NCBI GenBank assembly: GCA_002339125.1
Contig: DDJQ01000082.1
Coordinates: forward strand, 1-38,427
DNA from: Alteromonadaceae bacterium UBA2620
Lineage (GTDB): Bacteria; Pseudomonadota; Gammaproteobacteria; Enterobacterales; Alteromonadaceae
Direction: 5' to 3'
Length of the DNA stretch: 38,427 nucleotides
The notes under the pieces are model-generated. The model saw only the letters and a program-made list of their open reading frames with translations. It searched no databases and was not told the DNA's origin. The translations under genes were made by a program, and so were the position numbers. Shown here in pieces: positions 1 to 8,317 of the stretch; within the stretch, counting starts at the first letter, position 1, and each line of letters starts with the position of its first letter.

Positions 1-163
1 CGATTTGAGGACAGTAACGGACAAACAAATTGCTGAAATTGAACGGGCATTAAATGCCAGACCGAGAAAGTGTCTCGGCTTCAGGCAACCTGTCGCGATA
101 TTCAATGAATTACGCAAGGCTGCCTAATTTAGAGAGTGGTGCACTTCGGAGTTGAATTCGCGC
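1..163 (+). mobile_element. 3' end of an IS30-family insertion sequence
   Basis: The left edge holds the last codons of a transposase and then a GC-rich stretch, at about 136-163 (starting GTGGTGCACTTCGGAG), placed where the right terminal inverted repeat should lie. The left end and most of the element are outside the window, so the inverted repeat and any target duplication cannot be confirmed. The element abuts the last gene of the exopolysaccharide operon, with only about 75 bp between the presumed IS end and the stop of that gene. Confidence 0.7.
2..127 (+). CDS. IS30-family transposase, C-terminal fragment (partial)
   Basis: An open frame of 41 residues enters from the left edge and ends at TAA 125-127. 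It contains the signature tail of IS30-family DDE transposases: an alpha helix with IAEIERALNARPRKCLGF followed by a P-x-x-x-F motif (NARPRKCLGF at about residues 18-27). In this family the segment lies just after the catalytic Glu and just before the right inverted repeat, which fits the GC-rich stretch that follows. Only the end is visible, so I cannot say whether the transposase is intact. Confidence 0.8.
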   Translation, partial: DLRTVTDKQIAEIERALNARPRKCLGFRQPVAIFNELRKAA

Positions 164-238
164 TTCACTATTTGCTACTTTATATTCTTGTGATGAATAA
201 ATATCAAGACGCCATATAGCCCCCGTTTTAACGCTTTT

Positions 239-1075
239 TTAGTCTTGTTTAACTTCATACCACTCGCTCCTGTAAATCATCCAGGCAAAAAAAAGTAAAG
301 CAACAGGAAGTGCCCACTTCAGAAAATACGCAAGATATTCAAAATAGTATTTCTTCGTAATAAAGTGTTTAACGCCGTTCCACTTTTCACTATCTAAAGC
401 ATAGGAACGAACAAGCCCCCCTATTTCCCGATCGGAGAACCCTACACTCTTATAATAATCCATAGCTAGATTAGGGGCTTTATTTAGTTCCTCTACGGAA
501 AACGGCATGATAACACCGAAGTCAGCGTCACTAAGAATTTTATCCCCATTGCTCAATCTAGCTTCAAGAATAACGTGGCCAGGGAAAGAAACGATTTGAC
601 TTTCGATCCCTTCTTTCTCCAAAATTTGATTCATAACCATTGAGGCGTCACCACAAATTCCAATTCCACGCTCCAAACTTCTTTTATAGTTACCAAAATG
701 ATATTTTTTATATTCAGGCATATCAGTCACTATTGACATGAAATATAAAATGAAATTCTCCCATACAGGAACACGCTGATAATACGTGTCAATATCTTCA
801 TATTCGTTCCAATGAATATGAGCCAGCGATTTTGCAACAACTCCATTAAGTCTTCTGACATATGCTTCTTCGCTTTCGCCGTTTTCCCTCACTATAGCGT
901 CGAGAGATTCTTCAAACGTCAATGTTTTATCCTGTGGAAACCTAAGATCGACTGCTAACACTCCGTTTGGAGTTAAGCTTTGGAACTCACCATAGATATT
1001 AACACAGAGCAGCAGTACACCCACCAAAGCGAAAATGGGGAGACAGGCTTTTAGTAAAAACTTCATTTTTTCCAT
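239..1075 (-). CDS. Membrane-anchored transglutaminase-like protein of the exopolysaccharide operon
   Basis: This 278-residue protein has a hydrophobic segment near the N-terminus (about 6-27) and another near the C-terminus (about 246-267), so its central part probably faces the periplasm. The centre carries a transglutaminase-like/papain-fold triad in the right order and spacing: Cys141 in GICGDAS, His167 in GHVILEA and Asp183 or Asp185 in SDADFG. Family members may be cysteine proteases, transglutaminases or peptide N-glycanases, so the reaction cannot be predicted. It is the last gene of the seven-gene minus-strand operon, about 40 bp after the flippase. Start is either codon 1 or Met4. 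A role in processing or cross-linking a surface protein or in modifying the polysaccharide is inference only. Confidence 0.7.
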   Translation of the reverse strand: MEKMKFLLKACLPIFALVGVLLLCVNIYGEFQSLTPNGVLAVDLRFPQDKTLTFEESLDAIVRENGESEEAYVRRLNGVVAKSLAHIHWNEYEDIDTYYQRVPVWENFILYFMSIVTDMPEYKKYHFGNYKRSLERGIGICGDASMVMNQILEKEGIESQIVSFPGHVILEARLSNGDKILSDADFGVIMPFSVEELNKAPNLAMDYYKSVGFSDREIGGLVRSYALDSEKWNGVKHFITKKYYFEYLAYFLKWALPVALLFFAWMIYRSEWYEVKQD

Positions 1076-1115
1076 AGAACAATATGTTATGTAGAATTAT
1101 TAATAATAATGCTAG

Positions 1116-2591
1116 TTAAAAACGCTCTCGTACAGTAGTGGTTATAATATTCATCAATCTTTTAGCTTGATAGTTGTTAAACACTCTTGCGCCTATTACT
1201 ACAATAGAAACTGCGGCTACAGCCAGTATAATTAAAGAAGCGACTAAGAAAGTAATAGAGAAAATAATATTCATGTTTTGTATTTCTAAAATGCTTTGCA
1301 TAAACTTTACACCATAAAGCCAGAAGGAGGACATCAGTGCTGTAGCTAATGCGAAAAAAAGTATATGGAGAAGATGCTTGAAATTCCCCTTAAAAGCCAG
1401 CACCAGTACAACACAACAGAATAAAATACCAATCCCTGCCCTAGTCCAGGCCATATCCGCTAACGAATCTGAGTTATATGCAACAAGAAGAAGACCAGCA
1501 GTGATAATAACCAGAGTTAAGCAATCTAAGAAGAATAGTAACCTAACTTTACCTTGAGCAAGTAATGCTGTTTCAGTCACTTGCATTACAATCCAGTATA
1601 AGAACAGCAACATTAATACAGGCAATAATTCTGACGCGACTGACCAGCCATTGCCTAATAAAATTCTCACGATCTCAGCAGACCACTGCCAAACAAAGAA
1701 ACACACAGGTATTGCAATTACAACAATGGTAATCAATGAAAAAGCAATATTATTTTGTAGATCACTCAATGAGTCTTTGTCGTTTTTGAACGCGCTTAAA
1801 AGCGGTTCTATTGCAGGCCCTAGTAAAAAATGCGCAGGCATCATTGCCAACTCTCTTGCCATATGGTAATTCCCTAATACTCCACTTGGAAAGAATTTTG
1901 ACACCACAACGGTATCGCACTGCGAACGCATATACCCAACAATGCTTTTACCCAGCATCCACTTAGAGAAACTCCATTGCTCCTTCAAGTGAGATAATGT
2001 AAACAAAGGTCGCTTCTTTGCGATACAATATGAGATCATTACGGTAAAAATATTTGCAGTTATGTCTGTAACGATAAATGCCCAAAAACTATTAAAAATA
2101 ATTGCTAACGTTATTAATAGAGGAACTGCTAGCAAGCGTTCAGCTAGAGAGCTCCAGAATAGAGGTGCAAAGTTAAGCTGCCGTTTAAGCAGAATGAATG
2201 TTGGAGACTTTAGTGCCTGTATCGGAAGTATTAACGCACTTAGACGAAATGCATTAGTCAATTCTGGTCGCTCGAAAAAAGTCGCAATGCTTGGCGAAAG
2301 TAAAATAAAGACCAATGCAACAAACAATTTCAAAAAGATGTTAACTGTCCAGGCTGTGTGCAACTCATAACGACTAACTGTTGTTTTTTGAACAATGTAC
2401 TGTTCGCTAGCTGCATGCGAAAGAATATCAAAAAAATAAAGCGCTATGCTTATAATAGCGATGTTTCCAAACTCCTGAGGAGCTAGAACTCTTGCAAGTA
2501 CCATGGTACTCACTAGACCAATAACCTTACTCAGCACTTTGACAGAAGCTGCAAGTATCGCGCTATTTATAACTTTTTGAGTTAGGTTCAC
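1116..2591 (-). CDS. Wzx-like oligosaccharide flippase (polysaccharide biosynthesis protein)
   Basis: The 491-residue protein is almost entirely hydrophobic, with roughly 12-14 membrane segments, and has the N-terminal pattern of the MOP/PST flippases (residues 20-50: a helix, then ARVLAPQEFGNIAI, close to the LLTPEDFG motif of WzxC-type proteins). Such proteins move undecaprenyl-diphosphate-linked repeat units across the inner membrane. The start codon is GTG and overlaps the TGA of the glycosyltransferase gene as GTGA, with no clear Shine-Dalgarno sequence, which suggests translational coupling. It probably flips the unit begun by the sugar transferase at 8318-9730 and extended by the GT4 enzyme just upstream. 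Confidence 0.88.
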   Translation of the reverse strand: MNLTQKVINSAILAASVKVLSKVIGLVSTMVLARVLAPQEFGNIAIISIALYFFDILSHAASEQYIVQKTTVSRYELHTAWTVNIFLKLFVALVFILLSPSIATFFERPELTNAFRLSALILPIQALKSPTFILLKRQLNFAPLFWSSLAERLLAVPLLITLAIIFNSFWAFIVTDITANIFTVMISYCIAKKRPLFTLSHLKEQWSFSKWMLGKSIVGYMRSQCDTVVVSKFFPSGVLGNYHMARELAMMPAHFLLGPAIEPLLSAFKNDKDSLSDLQNNIAFSLITIVVIAIPVCFFVWQWSAEIVRILLGNGWSVASELLPVLMLLFLYWIVMQVTETALLAQGKVRLLFFLDCLTLVIITAGLLLVAYNSDSLADMAWTRAGIGILFCCVVLVLAFKGNFKHLLHILFFALATALMSSFWLYGVKFMQSILEIQNMNIIFSITFLVASLIILAVAAVSIVVIGARVFNNYQAKRLMNIITTTVRERF

Positions 2592-3736
2592 AATTCAAAA
2601 ATTTTTAAAGCTTTAACTACATGAGCTTGCCAATCCAGTGTTTTTTTTACATGAATCAAGCCTATCTCGCCAAACCCTTTCATTTTATCTTCTATCAATA
2701 AAGGATTTAATTCCTCAGCTAGTTTATCAGGGGTAGAGCAATCAATGACATAACCAGTGACACCTTCAAGCATCGTTTCCGCAGTTCCGCCTGACCTCCC
2801 TGCAATAACTGGTTTTCCACATGCTTGCGCTTCCGCAAGTACCATCCCAAATCCTTCGATATCATTACCAATGGTTCGGTTGGGTAAAATGAATACATCA
2901 CATTGTTGATAACACTTAATCAAAGCGGCATCATCGAGATCAGTATACATAGTGACATGCTCCGTTAATGATAGCTCTCTTATAAGCTCTCTAAGCTCAC
3001 TCTCACATTCACCTCTACCAACAATGGCATAATGCAAATTAGGATTTGATAGAATAAGTTTCGGCATAGCTTTTACAAGATAATCCTGGCCTTTTCTTCT
3101 TTGTAATCTGCCTACCGTTAATAGCACTTGTTTCCCTGACCAGCCCATTGCCTGTTTAAAGTCATTGTCTTCTATAGCAGGAATAAATTTGTTGGTGTCT
3201 ACCCCAGGATTTAGAACTCTGCACTTTGCTTGGGCCTCAAAGCCTAACTCCTCAACAAGTCGCATAGAGTTTTTACTGTTACACACTAGTAACTTTGCAT
3301 TTTTACAAACTTGTCTAACTAAAAGGGATTGTTCACGACTGGTGGAAGCAGATTCAATATCTTCGCCATGGACATAGCATATATATGGCACTCCTAAAAA
3401 TCGGCTGTTTAGCCAAGCAGTTACCCCCTCATGGATTACTCGTCCGCAATGAATCTCCGAAATTTCATGTATCTTGATCAGATTTTTAAGCTTCCAAAAA
3501 CAACTCCAGTAAAACTTAAGCCCTGATAAACTCCGGAATCCCCATTCTTTTGAATGAAGAGGAATCCGAATGACATTTAAATTATGGTGTTGGTCAAAAG
3601 CTTTGCTTTCTGGGAAATTATGGGCAGCGATTACAACATTTTTAGGATCTAACCGGCTGTATAATTCCCAAAACCATCGTACGCTCCCACCGTCTTTAGG
3701 AGGAAAATTTTCAGTAATCAGTAAAATCTTTTTCAA
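2588..3736 (-). CDS. Family 4 glycosyltransferase
   Basis: A GT-B fold glycosyltransferase of about 382 residues. The N-terminus (KKILLITENFPPKDGGS) is the usual GT4 start with a glycine-rich acceptor loop. The donor-binding half has VGRLQRRKGQDYL and the E-x7-E motif EGFGMVLAE, typical of retaining GT4 enzymes, followed by GKPVIAGRSGG. An ATG exists 27 bases upstream at 3763, but I chose TTG at 3734-3736 because AGGAAAG (3745-3751) sits 8 bases before it and the homology begins exactly there. It still overlaps the end of the polymerase gene by about 26 bp. It should add a sugar to the lipid-linked unit on the cytoplasmic face; the sugar cannot be told from sequence. Confidence 0.88.
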   Translation of the reverse strand: MKKILLITENFPPKDGGSVRWFWELYSRLDPKNVVIAAHNFPESKAFDQHHNLNVIRIPLHSKEWGFRSLSGLKFYWSCFWKLKNLIKIHEISEIHCGRVIHEGVTAWLNSRFLGVPYICYVHGEDIESASTSREQSLLVRQVCKNAKLLVCNSKNSMRLVEELGFEAQAKCRVLNPGVDTNKFIPAIEDNDFKQAMGWSGKQVLLTVGRLQRRKGQDYLVKAMPKLILSNPNLHYAIVGRGECESELRELIRELSLTEHVTMYTDLDDAALIKCYQQCDVFILPNRTIGNDIEGFGMVLAEAQACGKPVIAGRSGGTAETMLEGVTGYVIDCSTPDKLAEELNPLLIEDKMKGFGEIGLIHVKKTLDWQAHVVKALKIFEL

Positions 3737-5993
3737 TGTCTTTTCTTTCCTGATTATTACCATTTTTTATATTCAACTGGCAGGTAAACATAGCGATAAA
3801 AAACCACGTGGCAGCACGAGCTGAATCCAGAGGGTCTCCAAAAGTACCTAAAACCAGATAACCCATTAAGACTCCTGACAAGGCAACTTTTATTAGATTA
3901 TTGTTTCCTGAACTTTCAATATTTTTAATTGCTAAAAAATACAATGCGAAAAACAAGAAACATCCAAATATACCAAATTGATAAAACTGTGAAACATACA
4001 GGTTTTTAATATGCCACGCTAAATGTTCAAAATTGTAATAAAAGTACCAATGATCCATACCTTGCTCAAAGTTGCCGTTAAGAATCATTTCATCGCCAGT
4101 AATTTTTTTTAAACTTACTTCATTAACAGAAAAAAATGTATCTTTTTGGTTAGAGCTAATTGTTAAAATTGAAGGTAAATTTAGGTAGCTTTCTTTTTTT
4201 GTATTTTCAATATTTACGGTTACAGTTGACCCGTTCGAGGAGCCTGTTAAACGAACTTTTTCTCCATTACAGTCTACCGCCCATCGTTCAAAGATCATCA
4301 GGTTACGCCGACAAATTGCTACATTTGCATTCACGTTTTCTAAGCCCTGATATCTCAATGTTAATTGATACAAACCAACTGACATACCTTCAATCCTCTG
4401 GCCTATCATTAAGTCAGCACCAGACTTAAAGCCCAACTTCCCGCCAGAAAAATCTGCATACCCTATTTCATTTATTCTTTCAGGAAAACTGAATGCGTAA
4501 TTTCTAGGGAAAGAGCCTGCCCCCTGTCCGAACAGTGTATTATTTAATGACCATTCACCTGAATTAATCACACTAGTCCAATGCTCAAGTCGCCCGAGAT
4601 AGTCTTGACTAGTGGTTTCAGCTCGAATCGAAATGCGGGCACTTCCTACTGCTGTTACCAGTACAAATGCTGCCAACATATAACCAAATGATAAAGAGAG
4701 TGTTTTTGTAGGTAGCTTTACCAGCCCGGGTGCCTTTATATTCATGAAGCAGTGTAAAGACGCCACGAGCATGAATAAGCTGCTCACAATTAAAGCAATC
4801 GTGTTGTTATCATTAAACTGTACCCACTGACTATCTGCATAACTATCAAAGACAATCCCGAGATAAAATAAGCTAACTAAAAATAGTAAAATATTTCGCT
4901 TCACTTTCTCAGCAAAGAATAATGAATTAACCAGCAGAAAACTAAATACGACTCCCCCACCAGCGAAAACTGCATAATACCCAGCCAATTTATATGCGCC
5001 AAAAGTTCCGACCATCATAAAGAAGATGGATAGAATCAATTTCCAATATTGCTGAATAAAGTGTTGAACACCAAATCTAACCTCACCCATTTCCCGTTGT
5101 TTAGCAAAAATGTATACAAGGAGGCAAACAATAAGGGAAGTTGCTGAAGCTGCATAGGTAATCCGGGTAAAACCTACAAGAATACAATACAGCAATCCGC
5201 CAAGGGCAAAGAAAGTAATAACCTTTCTAGTTTTCGTCGCTGCAAATAGCAGACCAGTAAAAACAAACGGAAGAAAAGTGACATAAATCCCATCAGTACT
5301 TTCTCCACCTGTATGCATTCCGGCTATTAATCCTGTTGACCTATAGGCTGAAGTAAAGTCGGAAATCTTGTTAAGTTTTGCCCAAATATCAGCGTCGCTG
5401 ATAAGCAGAGGTATAACCTGTCGTTCCCAAAGGATGATTACAAATAAAGTTATCGCCCCCAAAACAATGGCATATTGTAGATGAGAAAAAGCGCTTCCTT
5501 TGCTTAGTTTTAATTGTTTAAAAAAAAGCCATGTTAGCATCAACGCCCAAAATGGACCTTTCGCAACTACCAGGCCATTCAAGTCTGTGAAGTAAAAATT
5601 TGCATAAGAAGGACCAAAGGCTTCTTGCCAACTCGAATCAAACCCTGATACCAGAACTAGCGAGACATACGCCAGAGGAAGTACAAATGTTTTAGGCGCT
5701 TCAATTGAAGTGCGGATATATTTAAGTAACAGAATCGCACAGGTGACAGCAATAAAAAAATCAAATTCATCAATTACGTATCTACCTGTCCATGGCGCTA
5801 AGTTTACGGCTACGCTCACAAAAACCAGCACATAAGGCCAAAGAGATGGAAAACAGTATAGCAATCCACCATAGATTATGAGAATCAGGCTTAGAATTAG
5901 TTGATATTCTGGGAATAAGCTGACGCCAACAACAACAAACAATGCCGAAGCAAAAGCAAGTACCAATTCAAGGCCTGCTATCACTCGGCTCAT
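3711..5993 (-). CDS. O-antigen polymerase/ligase-like membrane protein with large periplasmic insertion
   Basis: A 760-residue multi-spanning protein. The region around residues 463-500 (GRLEHW, then FGQGAGSFP) and 656-680 (HLAWHIKNLYVSQFYQFGIFG) matches the Wzy_C/WaaL pattern, where an Arg near a Trp and a His-x-x-NLY element flank the periplasmic catalytic loop. Between these halves, about residues 505-650, lies an extra soluble segment ending in NGNFEQGMDHW, a motif common at the start of carbohydrate-binding beta-sandwich domains. It overlaps the exosortase gene by ATGA and is followed by the glycosyltransferase. It probably polymerises the repeat unit, although a ligase role transferring glycan to another acceptor is equally possible. 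Usual family members are near 400-450 residues, so this is long. Confidence 0.82.
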   Translation of the reverse strand: MSRVIAGLELVLAFASALFVVVGVSLFPEYQLILSLILIIYGGLLYCFPSLWPYVLVFVSVAVNLAPWTGRYVIDEFDFFIAVTCAILLLKYIRTSIEAPKTFVLPLAYVSLVLVSGFDSSWQEAFGPSYANFYFTDLNGLVVAKGPFWALMLTWLFFKQLKLSKGSAFSHLQYAIVLGAITLFVIILWERQVIPLLISDADIWAKLNKISDFTSAYRSTGLIAGMHTGGESTDGIYVTFLPFVFTGLLFAATKTRKVITFFALGGLLYCILVGFTRITYAASATSLIVCLLVYIFAKQREMGEVRFGVQHFIQQYWKLILSIFFMMVGTFGAYKLAGYYAVFAGGGVVFSFLLVNSLFFAEKVKRNILLFLVSLFYLGIVFDSYADSQWVQFNDNNTIALIVSSLFMLVASLHCFMNIKAPGLVKLPTKTLSLSFGYMLAAFVLVTAVGSARISIRAETTSQDYLGRLEHWTSVINSGEWSLNNTLFGQGAGSFPRNYAFSFPERINEIGYADFSGGKLGFKSGADLMIGQRIEGMSVGLYQLTLRYQGLENVNANVAICRRNLMIFERWAVDCNGEKVRLTGSSNGSTVTVNIENTKKESYLNLPSILTISSNQKDTFFSVNEVSLKKITGDEMILNGNFEQGMDHWYFYYNFEHLAWHIKNLYVSQFYQFGIFGCFLFFALYFLAIKNIESSGNNNLIKVALSGVLMGYLVLGTFGDPLDSARAATWFFIAMFTCQLNIKNGNNQERKDIEKDFTDY

Positions 5994-7447
5994 TGTGACT
6001 CCAGTACTTCAACCATAGCTTCAGAAAGACTAGCCTTGTCTTCCGATGCCGCAATTATAAAGGCACCATCGTTTGATTTGCCTTTTAGTTTCTGTGTAAT
6101 TTGATAGATTTTCGCTCTTATACCATCACCGAAAACTCTTCCGTCAATAAGAAAAACTGACTGGAGATATAGTTTTTGTTCCGTTGGAGAAGTTATTTGA
6201 TAAACCTTTGAGTAAATCAACTGAGAGTTAATGGTTTGCGTTGTTTGTGTTATATCCAGCAACGCCCATTTTTCCGGGTCAAACAAACGATTCAACCCGC
6301 TAACTAACTCATTATTGTTACCACTAAACCAAGCTTGTGCGATTAAAACGTTGCAGTTCCTACCAATATTGATGCCTACCTGTTCATATATATCCGGGTT
6401 ATCTAATACCGGCTCCCAATTGATGTTCGAATTACACAAAAGACGTGCATCGATTGATTTTATTCGCAACTGATTATCGGCAAATTCCGTAGTACTCGAT
6501 GCATTCACAATCTGTAACCAGACAAACGATACAATAAATAAAAAAGGAATAGTTACTATCGTATGTAGACCTTTATTTACTAATATAATGTCACTTGATC
6601 GTTCGTCGCTTTCATTTTTAAGTGAAACATCCCTGAATAACTCACCTAAACCAATTAAACATAAAATCACAAAAGCAAAAAAGAACCAGCCATAGATGAG
6701 GTGATCGGCCCCGGCGGCGTATTCCATATCGGTTTTATAGGCAATAAAAACGATGCCAAAAACCCTTATCATATTCGCCGCTATTGGCAGCGCAAACGAA
6801 ATAAGTACAAAGCATACACGCTTACTGGTACTGGTAATATTAAGGTATGTATAAACACTTCCTATTACGATACTGGCAATAAAAAAGCTCACGCCTGAAC
6901 AGGCTTCCGCTACTAGAAAACGCCCTTGAGGGATTTCGATATAGAGTCCGTTACGAAAATAAGGGACACCAGTAAAATCGAGTACCTTTACCGCTCCATC
7001 AGCGGTAATCTGTTGTAATAAAGGTGTCAACTGTTCTCCAACAGGTATACTAAATAACATAAATACTAATGGGAAAAATATTGAATACGCGGCTTTATGA
7101 CCAATATTCGCCCAAATGACTGCTGGGAGAAGCACAAAAGTGGCCATATGCGTTAGAAGATTAACGTCACCAGCAATACCAATAACATACACCAGAATTG
7201 AGGGAACAATGATTAGTAGCGGTAATAATGTCGGCGAGATAGGCTTCGATAAAAGAGCATGGCGTTTTAAGTAGATAAAATAAAGAGCGCCGGGGATAAC
7301 AAAAAAACAATGATTAAAAATATCATTACCCCACCAAATTTCGACGGCGGTAGTAATTCCTTGCCAACAAAAAATGAGCCACAGAAGAATACAAACGAAG
7401 AGTGAAATTGTTAATTGTCCTTCGGACTTCCTAAGTATCTGCATCAC
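5990..7447 (-). CDS. xrtA: Exosortase A fused to an EpsI-like domain
   Basis: Residues 1-275 form the eight-helix exosortase domain with the complete catalytic set: Cys183 in EACSGVSFF, Arg228 in ANMIRVF and His249 in DHLIYGWFF. Known exosortases cleave PEP-CTERM proteins at the membrane and hand them to a surface linkage. Residues about 290-485 contain one further membrane helix and a soluble periplasmic domain of the EpsI (DUF3485) type, often found as a fusion in XrtA proteins. The start is GTG at 7447 or the adjacent ATG at 7444. It lies 10 bp after the deacetylase and overlaps the polymerase gene by ATGA. Total length of 485 fits the fused XrtA form. No PEP-CTERM target protein is visible in this window. 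Confidence 0.93.
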   Translation of the reverse strand: MMQILRKSEGQLTISLFVCILLWLIFCWQGITTAVEIWWGNDIFNHCFFVIPGALYFIYLKRHALLSKPISPTLLPLLIIVPSILVYVIGIAGDVNLLTHMATFVLLPAVIWANIGHKAAYSIFFPLVFMLFSIPVGEQLTPLLQQITADGAVKVLDFTGVPYFRNGLYIEIPQGRFLVAEACSGVSFFIASIVIGSVYTYLNITSTSKRVCFVLISFALPIAANMIRVFGIVFIAYKTDMEYAAGADHLIYGWFFFAFVILCLIGLGELFRDVSLKNESDERSSDIILVNKGLHTIVTIPFLFIVSFVWLQIVNASSTTEFADNQLRIKSIDARLLCNSNINWEPVLDNPDIYEQVGINIGRNCNVLIAQAWFSGNNNELVSGLNRLFDPEKWALLDITQTTQTINSQLIYSKVYQITSPTEQKLYLQSVFLIDGRVFGDGIRAKIYQITQKLKGKSNDGAFIIAASEDKASLSEAMVEVLESQ

Positions 7448-7457
7448 TACGCCAATT

Positions 7458-8315
7458 CTATTTAGTGCTTGTATCGGTTAACTGATAGGCCTGTTGCATT
7501 GTGCCCCAATTATAATCTTTCAACAGCGCTTCTAACTTTCCTTCCATTCTTGATAGATTAATATAATGACGCAGTTTTGATTTAAATGGCGCATTTTTAA
7601 TGCGTGGCTGCGCACTGTCTATCTCCCATGGGTGAAAATAAAAACTGTATGGTGCATCTTCAGTGTCAAGAAATTTGCTTATGCGTTTTCTCGATAACCA
7701 ATAAGGATACAATCGAAAATAACCACCGCCGCCAATACCAACATTTTTGCCGTCTTTTACTATTGTTGGAATAGGAATTTCAATAATTCCCTCTGCCCGC
7801 ATATGCTTGAACCTTGGCCAGTCAGGCACACCATAAAGGTCGTGTTCAATGGGATAAGTACTGGAAGAATAGGTAAACCCAAGTTCTTTTAAGATCCCAT
7901 ACACCCAGGTATTTGAATCATTAATTGAAAAGCTGGGGGCGCGATAGCCATGAATAGCAACGCCGCCAACGTCTTCTATGATATATTTACTCTCTGTCAC
8001 ATCTTTGGTGAATTCTTCAGGGCCCATGTGTATTGCACGTTTGTGTGCCAGGCCATGGCTTGCCAATTCATGCCCCTCAACAACGATTCGCTTAATCACA
8101 TCAGGACACCGTTTTGCTACCCACCCTAAGGTAAAAAATGTTGACTTAACCCCATGCTCAGCAAACAAATCTAGGAGACGGTGAGTATTATCACCGACCC
8201 TTAAACTGATTGAGTCCCAATCTCGAGGCGTAATCACATTTTCAAATGCCGAAACCTGAAAGTAGTCTTCTACGTCAACAGTCATAGCATGAATACCACG
8301 ATGGAGTTTTGCCAT
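7458..8315 (-). CDS. XrtA-locus polysaccharide deacetylase (NodB-type)
   Basis: A 285-residue carbohydrate esterase 4 family protein. Metal-binding residues are visible: Asp17 in DVEDYF, and His87 and His91 in ELASHGLAHKR. Other conserved blocks are RAPSFS (125-130) and FYFHPWE (225-231). There is no signal peptide, as is usual for the PEP-CTERM-locus deacetylase subfamily (I recall it as TIGR03006). It probably removes acetyl groups from N-acetylated sugars of the exopolysaccharide or its lipid-linked precursor. The start ATG has AAGGG about 8 bases upstream, and only 2 bp separate it from the stop of the sugar transferase gene, so the two are co-transcribed. Confidence 0.92.
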   Translation of the reverse strand: MAKLHRGIHAMTVDVEDYFQVSAFENVITPRDWDSISLRVGDNTHRLLDLFAEHGVKSTFFTLGWVAKRCPDVIKRIVVEGHELASHGLAHKRAIHMGPEEFTKDVTESKYIIEDVGGVAIHGYRAPSFSINDSNTWVYGILKELGFTYSSSTYPIEHDLYGVPDWPRFKHMRAEGIIEIPIPTIVKDGKNVGIGGGGYFRLYPYWLSRKRISKFLDTEDAPYSFYFHPWEIDSAQPRIKNAPFKSKLRHYINLSRMEGKLEALLKDYNWGTMQQAYQLTDTSTK

Positions 8316-8317
8316 GA

